Below the pieces are notes generated by a model. It had not been told where the DNA came from. It worked only from the letters and a program-made list of their open reading frames with translations, and did no database searches. A stretch of DNA of 64,000 nucleotides from Glandiceps talaboti. Its lineage: Eukaryota > Hemichordata > Enteropneusta > Spengelidae. Position 1 is the first letter of the stretch. Each line of letters opens with the position of its first letter. The translations under genes and the position numbers were made by a program. Positions 56,061 to 64,000 of this stretch are shown in pieces. The stretch covers positions 14,204,012 through 14,268,011 of the forward strand of contig NC_135564.1 of assembly GCF_964340395.1 (NCBI RefSeq), read 5' to 3'.

Positions 56061-56297
56061 ACTTACCGTTAAAGTCATATTATAAGTCACGGCTTATGTT
56101 ACAATGTTGCAAAATAAAGAACCAATTTTTTTCTGGGGTGCGACTTATAATATAGACTGTTTAATTTTTCCAAATGTGGATGTGGTATAAATTCACCCGA
56201 ACTCTCAGTTATGGAGAAATGGACGTCTGTAACACAATATGAAAACTTTATTATGAAGTTTCAAAGTGTAAGAACGAAATTAGTGTGATTTTTGGTA

Positions 56298-57352
56298 TCT
56301 CTTTTTGGAGGATGTGTTGGCCCTGAAAAAGGGCTGTTTGACTCGGTGTACAGTATCACTACTATACTGCACCGTACTCACGACTAAGTTACTCGTCATG
56401 TTCATCTATATCCGAATCAAAGATGTCAGCAATACGGTCCGCCAGATCTTTGTGTATCTCAGACTCATCATTGGTATCTAAATCATCGTAGATGAGGTCA
56501 TCTTCTGTCCTGTCTGGATGATTTGAAATTCCGCATTTAAAAAACGAACGTCTCACCGTTGATGGACTAAGATCTTCCCATGCTGACAGCACCCACTGTA
56601 ACATCATCTCCCTACTTGAACATCTTCTCTTCCCACTTAGCGTGTACTCTGCCTCTCCGTTCTTCATCCAGTCGTCCCACAGGTCTTTTAATGAGTCTTA
56701 CTGGCTTATTACACCCACCATCCAGTGGCTGGAGGAGAGGGGTAAGACCGCCAGGAATGACAGTAACATTGATGTTATGGTCACGCAACTCGTCTTTCAC
56801 TCATTCCGTACCCTACAGGAATCCCAAACTAGTAGACGCCACCGATCTTCAGTCAGTCTTGGGAATATTCTCCTGATGTACTTACTGCAGCAATGAATAG
56901 TAGAAACACAATGATGTCAGATATTTGGAAAAAATATAGGTTGAAAGTAGACTGAAAGATTTGGCGGTATAAATCAGTGTTTGGGTTGATTGCAGAGAGT
57001 GCCAAATTCAAATAGATTCTCTCATTCTAAGTTGAAAGGTGAACTGCGTTCATGAACTCGTACACAAATTTAAATGATTGTCAAACGACTATTGGCCGAT
57101 ACGCATGTGATGTCATGAAACGTCACGGAACATTAGCATATGCGATGTAAGGCCCAATGAGAACACGTCGATGTAAACAACTCCATACTTTGCTAGCGTG
57201 ATCACAGCTGAACAGAATGGTACATGAAACACGTTATAAATTAAAACTCGCCTTTTTCAGCAATATATCCTTTCTCTTGAACTCGAACTCTTAGCTTCTC
57301 TGGTATCGATAGGTGACTCTGATCCCTCTTCCCCTTGAAAATGATGGTTCGT
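56298..57352 (-). pseudogene. Tigger-like transposase remnant, copy T3
   Basis: Minus strand. The 5' exon piece (57352-57250) reads TIIFKGKRDQSHLSIPEKLR, VRVQEKGYIAEK. After an intron-like gap it continues at ~56885 (YIRRIFPRLTEDRWRLLVWD, then SCRV: second Asp), NVTVIPGGLTPLLQPLDGGC and, after a frameshift, MKNGEAEYTLSGKRRCSSRE, MMLQWVLSAWEDLSPSTVRR, with an acidic tail ending HDE and a stop at 56389. The 5' side is cut sharply at 57352, where Tc1-like copy B begins. Intron position and tail match T1 and T2. Confidence 0.8.
56319..56335 (-). promoter_or_regulatory. Histone-type 3' stem-loop after Tigger T3 (worn)
   Basis: The sense strand reads AAACAGCCCTTTTTCAGGGC then CAACACATCCTCCAAAAAGA. 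Compared with T1 and T2 the loop has one extra T and the outermost stem pair is changed. It starts 53 bases after the stop, almost the same spacing as T1. The CCAAAAAGAGATA downstream element is preserved. Confidence 0.65.
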
Positions 57353-58012
57353 GCTAGTGAATGTTCCTAACGTCCTGAAGGATAGCCACCCAGTTCGATC
57401 ACTTTCGGCATTGTTGAGTAAAGTTGGTCTATTTCGAAGTTGCAAGTATCTGTGTCTAGGTGATCCTAAAACTTCAGTACAGTTGTTTCCAATTCTTCCA
57501 GGTTTCTTGGCTGGGCTTTATTTTTTGAGTATTCTTTCATCCGGTTCCATATATTTTCTATTGGGTTCAAATCAGGGGATTCTGGGGGAAATGGGAACAC
57601 ATCGATCTCATTATCTTCGAAGAAGGCTTTAGTGATATTTGCTGTTTGGGCTGGCGGAGAATGCTGTTGGAATTGAGCACCCTTAGGGAAATACCTTCTT
57701 ACAAATGGCACTAAACCTTCTGTCAGGATAGATTCTGTGTAGAATGCAGCATCGACTGTACAATTGAAAGTAACCAGATGACCTCTCCCTTTTCTTGATA
57801 TGGAAGCCCATACATTTAATTTTGCAGGATGCTTTGGTCGCGGTTTCCTTGGATTCGGCTCTCCTCTCGGTCGGTACTGGTAAGTGCCATACTGTTCCAG
57901 GGAAATTGTCGTCTCGTCCGACCAAATGACATCGTCGAATGTTTCTTTGGAGTCTATCATCCGAATGCACCAGGCTACCCGCTTCTCTCTGTTAACTTTG
58001 TGCACCATATGA
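57353..58012 (-). pseudogene. Tc1-like transposase copy B, catalytic two thirds
   Basis: Minus strand: VNREKRVAWCIRMIDSKETF, DDVIWSDETTISLEQYGTYQ (first Asp), NVWASISRKGRGHLVTFNCT, FQQHSPPAQTANITKAFFED and FPPESPDLNPIENIWNRMKE. At the second catalytic Asp this copy has His (QQHSPP in place of QQDSVP), so it could not catalyse even if whole. It is interrupted at 58012 by a ~496-bp insertion, and its N-terminal part resumes at 58509. Confidence 0.85.
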
Positions 58013-58508
58013 AACTGTAATGACTGTAACAGGCCAGTACCACTTCCCTTGTGCAATCTGTCCAAGTGCTGTCTCTACTGACATAAGTCTTATTGGAACG
58101 GCTTGGGTTTTTGTATGGTATATGACTAGGCCACTGAGAGGGCTTCATTTCCTACTGGCCCCACTTTGCATGGCTGTGTTTTGTAGTCGCCTTGACCAAC
58201 TTTGGAACTAGTTCTCTATTAATTTAGCGTTTGGCAGAAGAGAAAGTCGGCCACTGGGATATTCCCTTACATCTATAAGCGAGTGTTTCTTAGAGCCTGT
58301 CATTGGGTTGCTAGGTGAAATGAAAAAATTCACATTTTCCTACATGCTTTTCTTCAATTCATCGGTATTACTGCTATTAATGACATCCTTGCTCAAAAAT
58401 AGAATAAGCGCATTTATATATTAATGGGCAATAAATAAATATTCATTCATCCAGCACTCTCAGAATCGAGATGGAAAGTGATTTCCTCCCCTGTCGAACA
58501 TCATCGCG
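58013..58508 (-). mobile_element. 496-bp insertion carrying a decayed NRF1-like exon, with 11-bp target duplication
   Basis: GCACCATATGA stands at both ends (58002-58012 and 58509-58519). Intact Tc1 copies have it once. The insert resembles the exon at 62301-62679 (AACAGGCCAGTACCACTTCC, GGGCTTCATTTCCT, TTCTTCAATTCATCGGT) but with many substitutions and broken frames, followed by unrelated AT-rich sequence. Loss of the exon's last ~30 bases and the long duplication fit LINE-mediated retroposition or a transposon-borne exon. Confidence 0.6.
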
Positions 58509-58798
58509 CACCATATGACCATACCATACCATGTCTTGGAACAGACCAAATTCATGCCCGATCTAGCCATTCTGACTGTTCTGTCTGCCATTTCCACATT
58601 AAATTCAGTCTTGATCTTTTCGTTTTGTTTTCTTGACATCAACTTGCGATCTTCCAACATTTTCTGGTGGACAAATTCCTTCACTTCGCCTGTTGCCTTG
58701 CGTGGCCTACCTGTTCTTGTACGGTCAGTTATGGTACCAGTCTGGCAGTATTTCATACGAAGTTTACCAACAGAACGTTCGCTGACCATTACTCGCTC

Positions 58799-61364
58799 TG
58801 AGGTAGCTAAATGGTCCAAAATTGAACAGTTGCGGGGCAAAGTGCTAGATCTAGCACTTCGCCACTTTTTGACAAAGTGCTAGATCTAGCACTTCGCCAG
58901 AAAACAACGAAGTGCGGGACTGTAAACAATGAAGCGCCTCCAACGGCAGGATATAACGTGGTCGTTCGCATCAATAAACGTCACATACATGCGTCATGTC
59001 AGTAGTCCGTGTACGTGGTCGTGTGGCACATGATCGACTACAAAACTTATCTTTGGCCGATTGTAACAACGACACGATTTATCTGAAGTTTGTTAAATGT
59101 TTGCCGAATAAAACGGCCGGTTGAAAGTTCACGTTGCCGTACGTACGGTTGTGTCCGGGGGTTGTGTGTTCTGTTACAAACATGCCTTGTCAATACCTCG
59201 CGGTGGATGGACTTGCGCGATCACAGAAACAAGTGTTATTATTTTACCCCTTTCATATACAATTGGCTTAAACACGTCAATATCATCTATATTATCGACA
59301 TTGTATTGTATTCTGATAGAAACATTCTGATACATATCTCGGGAAACTAGTGCCTGTGGGCGGGACTGTACTTCAGAATCTGCAATCTACTCTGTAAACA
59401 AGGACTAGCCACTCAGTATTTCTTGTACCATGTCTATTTTAGAGCGGGAAAGATATATCAATCGTAACGTCTTGAAATAAATTAAGTATCCATCTTTCAG
59501 TATAATCACCTGTGTGCTTATTTTCATTCTAATCTATGAAGTAGTAGAACAAGAATATTGTGCAAAACCATGTCATAACTCCGGTGATTTACACGAGGTT
59601 GAGCGCGCCTAGCCTCCGGGGACACATTTATTCTATAAAAATCTTTAAAATTTCTCCAAACTGTTTGAACGGATAGTTTTATTTTGTTGATCTCTCTGAA
59701 ATGACAAAATCAATATGGGGGTCATTGTGTTTGTTTTTAAACAAACCGACGCCCCTTTCTTTCCCCCTGATGCTGGATTCTAAAAAGATAAGTTTGACAA
59801 TATGCACTTTATTTTCGGGGATGCATTCCATGTTAACTTGCGATGTGCTTTTAAGATATACAGTAACTATAGTCGTTCCCACAATCTTTCTCGTGTAAAC
59901 TACTTCCTATCGCTATTTCTCGAACGGTCGTCATCTGTATTTCTTACTTTTATGATATGCAATCCACTACGAAGTGACGTTTATTACTGCTCCACGATCC
60001 TCGGCGTCACACTGCACGTAAATTGTAGCATTATGAAGTCACTTCCTCTGGACCGAACCAAACTATAACAGATGGCTATTATTATTATTTCCCACATTGG
60101 ATATAATTTCTGAGCGAACAGGAATTACATAAGGGACGATATTGAAGTTGGTGATTGTCTAGGAATGCAAAAAAAATTCAGTAAACAGTAATGTCGCGAT
60201 GGTTTACTTGAGATCTGGCGAAGTCATTGATTATTTATTGTCGTTGTTTTAAGTCAAGAAGTTGGCAGTACCAAGTATATGGAATTTACAAAACAATAGT
60301 AACGGGTTATTTATAGATTTCTATCAAAACATTAACAGCAATGAAGGGCTGAAATTAAAATTGTTCACACGATTATGTTTTCGCACTTATGCTTTCGATA
60401 ACAATATTTTTTGTCATCTATTAACGATCTGATAATACCGAAAGAAGTGAATCTTTTCAATAGAAATATAGTGAACATGATATAATCTTACACCCAGACT
60501 TTATTTTCGTGTTCAACGATCAAGAAAAATCTTCGCTCTCGCATCTAGACACACACACCAAGAAATTCAGTTTTCCTTTATATCATTTCTTTGTCATGCA
60601 ATGTTACAAATGTCACTGCCATTAAATCTGCAGTATGAAGTCTGTGACAAACGCCGAACTAAATGTCTCTTCTTCCTGAAATATTCGAAGTTTCGACTGT
60701 ATATGGGAGTGCGTTATTTGACATGAACAGCTGTCAAAATGGAGGTCTACGGTTGTTGGTAGTGGTGTCAAGCCGTTGTCAAGTACGGAGTACGAAACGT
60801 GGTACCGAAATGACTACGTGCTATAGTTGAAATCTGTGACGCACGCCGAACAAAATGTTCGTAGTTTCGACTGTATATATATGGGAGTGCGTTATTTGAC
60901 GTGACAGCTGTCAAAATGGCGGTCTGCGGTTGTTGGTGTAGTGGTATCAAGCCGTTGTAAGGAGTACGAAACGTGGAAGGGAAACGACCACGTGCTGTAG
61001 TTTTCGCCGCATAGAACATCGAAAAAATACAAAACTGAACGTTACTAAAAATTACGAAGAAGAAACTTGTTTGTGCATTGGCAAAACATACGGAAAATCA
61101 AACTCTAACTTCTAAGGTCGTTATAAACACGGGAAGTAACATTTTACACAGAGTAATAACATGTCCATTACCGGTATAACATGACATATTTACCGATGAC
61201 CTAGCACTCTGCCACACTTTGCCACTCTTTGTTGAAGTGCTAGATCTAGCACTTCGCCACTTTTTGACAAAGTGCTAGATCTAGCACTTCGTCAGTTTTC
61301 GCTAGAGTGCTAGATCTAGCACTTTGCCCCGCAACTGTTCCGATTTTGAATTCTTTGTTACATG
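58799..61364. mobile_element. 2.57-kb non-autonomous TIR element with repeated 20-bp palindromes
   Basis: Flanked by TCGCTC at 58793-58798 and 61365-61370, a 6-bp target duplication in the split Tc1 gene. The end sequences are imperfect inverted repeats for ~25 bases, then match closely (AACAGTTGCGGGGCAAAGTG). Just inside, the perfect palindrome AAGTGCTAGATCTAGCACTT occurs at 58840 and 58875 on the left, and at 61235, 61270 and 61305 (one base changed) on the right. The interior (58950-61190) has no transposase. It holds a ~180-bp tandem duplication near 60638-61003. The superfamily is not assigned. Confidence 0.75.
60638..61003. repeat. ~180-bp imperfect tandem duplication inside the palindrome element
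   Basis: Copy 1 (about 60638-60826) and copy 2 (about 60829-61003) share GTCTGTGAC/ATCTGTGAC, AGTTTCGACTGTATAT, GGGAGTGCGTTATTTGAC, AGCTGTCAAAATGG and TACGAAACGTGG in order. No coding function is evident. Confidence 0.85.
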
Positions 61365-61489
61365 TCGCTCTTTTAAGCAGAGCATCTTCACAATCTTCAT
61401 GACGCCATGGCTGTTATTATGCCAGTCGACTACCTTCTGCCGATGGTTTAGACTTAGTCTCATGATGGCAAGTAGGTTACTCTTATATG

Positions 61490-61850
61490 CTCTGAAAATA
61501 CTTGCGAAACATGTCTGCCATATCATCCATGGACATCGACAAACACTGAGAATCATTATAACATAAAGTTGAGGGAAAAGATGAACATTTATGTTTAGAC
61601 TTTACAAATGACCAAAAGCGTTTCGAATTATGAACAATTGACTCCTGGATATCATTTAGAAAGTCCACCACATAAGTAGCGCGTTGCAGCTCTTTAAATT
61701 GAGCACGTAGATTTGAGAAAATTCTGTAATCAGAATGCTTACCCGTACGTTTAAAGCAAGAATGAGTTTTACTTTTCTTGTGGAATAAAGAATGTTTCTT
61801 TGAGAGGGTCTCAAACAAACGAATTAATGTCGGTGTGTCATTCAAAGTAC
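61490..61850 (-). mobile_element. LINE ORF2 fragment (pre-RT region), copy B
   Basis: Minus-strand frame: LFETLSKKHSLFHKKSKTHS, CFKRTGKHSDYRIFSNLRAQ, RATYVVDFLNDIQESIVHNS, KRFWSFVKSKHKCSSFPSTL. It is longer than copy A by ~60 codons at its start and joins the Tc1 gene at the same point. The frame is open. Confidence 0.75.
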
Positions 61851-61975
61851 TGTTGTGAATCTTTGAAGCTTAGGAAAGAAGTCCTGTTAGGGACTAAGTA
61901 TGAGCCATTGTTGTTAGTTATCATTTTTACAGAACTATAATGATTGTAATTATTGCAGAAGCACAATTGACTAAC

Positions 61976-62679
61976 CTTGCATGTCCTGTTCTTGGGATGC
62001 AGATTCCGGATTTTGTTCAGGCTGGCTTGCGCTTTCGTCTGCTTGGTCACTGCTGTGATCACCTATAAGACACAATGATATATATGGATGGTTAGATTCT
62101 TACCAGAACAAACTATGAAGTTTAGAGCTTTTCTAAAACGAGTTATCAGTTCTGTGAATAGAACTAGTCAAGAACAATATAACAATAGTTCTTGGATTAG
62201 TCCTGCTTTCATCTGATACAGTTTCATTCAGATCTAGTAGTAGACAACGTTATAAACAAGACTGGGATTCTCATGATTAAATTTAAGCGATAAGTCTTAC
62301 CTGTCAATTCTAGTAATTCTAGTAAACTGTAGTGTCTATAACAGGCCAGTGTCACTTCCCTCATACATTCCGTCCACGTACGCTCCCCACTGACGTACGT
62401 CTTGTTCGGACGGCTTGGATTTCTGTAGGCTATGTGGCTCGGCCACCAGAAGGGCTTCATTTCTTCCTGGCCCCACTTTTCGGTCGCCTTTACCAACTTC
62501 GGAACGAGTTCTCTTAATTTGGAGTTTGGCATAAAAGAAAGACGACCACAGGGAAATTCCCTTATATCTGGAAGCGGGGGTTTCCTAGAGTCGGTCATTT
62601 GGTTGCTCTGTGATACGAAACGATCCACATTTTCCTCCATGGTTTGCTTCAATTCTTTTCTGCAATTCATCGGTTCCAT
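61976..62679 (-). CDS. NRF1-like WWP domain exon plus acidic exon, 5' part of a multicopy gene
   Basis: Exon 1 (62679-62301) starts at ATG: MEPMNCRKELKQTMEENVDR, LSFMPNSKLRELVPKLVKAT, EEMKPFWWPSHIAYRNPSRP, RTWTECMREVTLACYRHYSL, ending LLELT with donor G|GTAAGA. Exon 2 (62062-61976), in phase, encodes GDHSSDQADESASQPEQNPE, SASQEQDMQ and a donor. The WWP...W(T)xxxR.....CYRH block resembles the end of the DNA-binding/dimerisation domain of nuclear respiratory factor 1 (NRF1/Ewg). The true family name of this short form is unknown to me. No stops occur in the 155 codons seen. Downstream exons are not found, and Tc1/LINE debris follows. Confidence 0.5.
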
Positions 62680-62689
62680 GCACGATTAG

Positions 62690-63270
62690 TTTTCTTCTTT
62701 GCAAGGCTCGGTCATAAAAGGTTACTACAACAGCAACCTCGAGCAGGGTCTTGTGGTGAAACCTGTTGATCTGCCTGGTCAGTGCCTACCAGGAGCGTTC
62801 GTTGGAGATTTTCGGTAGTAGCATGTCGATGAGACTGGTAGGAGTACTAGTAGGACAACGTTGGTAGAATGATGCTGTTGAGCAAACGAGGTCCTTTTAT
62901 TTCCTATCAAAAAAAAAAAGATTTTGCAATTTCACAGCCATTTCTTTTTTACATTAAAGTTTGATTAATAAAGCGTTAGCATTCTTATAACAATGTGGCA
63001 AGGTGCTCTGAATAAATGTTATTTCATTAACAAATGTATGAATGATCTTTTCGTCCACTGCTGAGAAAAACTAGTTTATGATAATTGGTATATTTATACA
63101 GTTGTGCATGTCCATGTTGAACTCGAGAACGGTCTGCTCTCTAACATAGCGTAGGTTGTGAAGGTGTATCGCGGTTTAGTTTCCACTTTTCTATGATGAC
63201 GTAGATTAGACTCGTGGGGGGGGGGGATAACTGGTGTGAATGGATGCATGCATTTTTTGGTATACAGTGA
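62690..63270. other. Stretch without recognisable genes; G-run at 63217-63227
   Basis: A homopolymer G run lies near 63217-63227, and a similar one near 859-868. No coding sequence is supported. Confidence 0.4.
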
Positions 63271-63279
63271 AAATTGTTG

Positions 63280-63998
63280 TTCCTGTTGGAATCGAGCACC
63301 CTCAGGGAAATACCTTCTCATGATTGGCACTAAACCTTCTGTCAGGATAGATTCTGTGTAGAATGCAGTATCGACTGTACAATTGAAAGTAACTAGACGA
63401 CCTCTCCCTTTTCTTGATATGGAGCCCATACATTTAATTTCACAGGATGCTTTGGTCGCGGTTTCCTTGGATTCAACTCTCCTCTCAGTTGGTACTGGTA
63501 AGTGCCATACTTCTCTAGGGAAATTGTCGTCTCGTCCGACCAAATGACGTCCTCAAATGTTTCTTTGGAGTCTATCATCAGAATGCACCAGGCTACCTGC
63601 TTCTCTCTGTTAACTTCGCGCACCATATGACCATACCGTGTCTTGGAACGGACCCAGTTCATGCCCGATCTAGCCATCCTGACTGTTCTGTCTGCCATTT
63701 CCACATTAAATTCAGTCTTGATCTTTTCGTTTAGCTTTCTTGACGCCAACTCGCGATCTTCCAACATTTTCTGGTGGATAAATTCCTTCACTTCGCCTGT
63801 TGCCTTGCATGGCCTACCTGTTCTTGGATGGCCAGTTATGGTACCCGTCTGGCGGTATTTCTTAAGAAGTTTACCAACAGAACGTTCGCTGACGATTACT
63901 CTCTCTTGTAAGCGGAGCATCTTCTCAATCTACATGACTCTATGGCCGTTATTATGCCAGTCGACTACCTTCTGCCGATGGTTTAGACTTAGTCTCAT
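63280..63998 (-). pseudogene. Tc1-like transposase copy C, reaching the window edge
   Basis: Minus strand from ATG at 63998. A TAG replaces Lys soon after the start (RVM-stop-IEKML). The frame then runs RVIVSERSVGKLLKKYRQTG, GRPCKATGEVKEFIHQKMLE, NVEMADRTVRMARSGMNWVR, DVIWSDETTISLEKYGTYQY. After a shift it continues VTFNCTVDTAFYTESILTEG, RYFPEGARFQQ and stops abruptly at 63280, so the second Asp and Glu are lost. It is closest to copies A and B. Confidence 0.85.
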
Positions 63999-64000
63999 GA

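Larger units (their letters stand above)
58509..61463 (-). pseudogene. Tc1-like copy B, N-terminal part, split by a 2.57-kb element
   Basis: Two pieces: 61463-61365 (MRLSLNHRQKVVDWHNNSHG, VMKIVKMLCLK) and 58798-58509 (RVMVSERSVGKLRMKYCQTG, TITDRTRTGRPRKATGEVKE, LNEKI-type QNEKIKTEFNVEMADRTVRM). When the element at 58799-61364 and one TCGCTC copy are removed, the Tc1 sequence is continuous. With 57353-58012 it makes one Tc1 copy interrupted twice. Confidence 0.8.

Overview
The window is animal nuclear DNA, AT-rich. Genes are split by many short GT-AG introns. Microsatellites, tRNA-type SINEs, non-LTR retrotransposon pieces and many classes of cut-and-paste DNA transposon lie between and inside them. 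The gene content and the repeat style (SINE tail ending in an AT-rich CACTATATAAA-type sequence plus ATT repeats; pogo/Tigger, Tc1, hAT and piggyBac-like elements side by side) suggest a marine invertebrate. I cannot fix the phylum from sequence alone. Start codons and splice junctions below were read by eye from the DNA.

Region 1 (0.4-28.6 kb) holds two conserved host genes on the + strand. The first, 477-11286, is a complete 16-exon gene for a 499-residue mitochondrial seryl-tRNA-synthetase-like protein of the SLIMP type. It keeps the SerRS fold order, but the motif-3 arginine is replaced by alanine and motif 2 is eroded, so it is probably not an active synthetase. The second, 17271-28401, is CMTR2, the cap-2 mRNA 2'-O-methyltransferase, in at least 11 exons; its last exon(s) could not be found with confidence. 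Between them sits a 5'-truncated LINE with a clear target-site duplication. A 2.7-kb pogo-type element with an apparently intact 477-aa transposase lies antisense in a CMTR2 intron.

Region 2 (28.6-64 kb) is a transposon-dense accessory block. Nearly all recognisable coding sequence here is on the - strand, opposite to the host genes. It contains three decayed Tigger-like elements, a piggyBac-like element carrying three clean spliced exons, a foldback element carrying a PHD-like finger, copies of an unassigned D-D-E protein family, a hAT fragment, a P2X7-ballast-like gene with one stop, an NRF1-like WWP exon set, and three Tc1-like copies. One Tc1 copy is split by two later insertions, each with a target-site duplication.

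The most striking observation is that each of the three Tigger-like copies has a histone-mRNA-type 3' stem-loop (GGCCCTTTTCAGGGCC, sense strand) shortly after its transposase stop codon. A purine-rich CCAAAAAGAGA element follows about 10-13 bases further on, as in replication-dependent histone genes. Two others stand out: a 140-codon two-exon chimera joining an agenet/chromo-barrel-like exon to a piece of the unassigned D-D-E family, and a 2.57-kb element ended by repeated perfect 20-bp palindromes.
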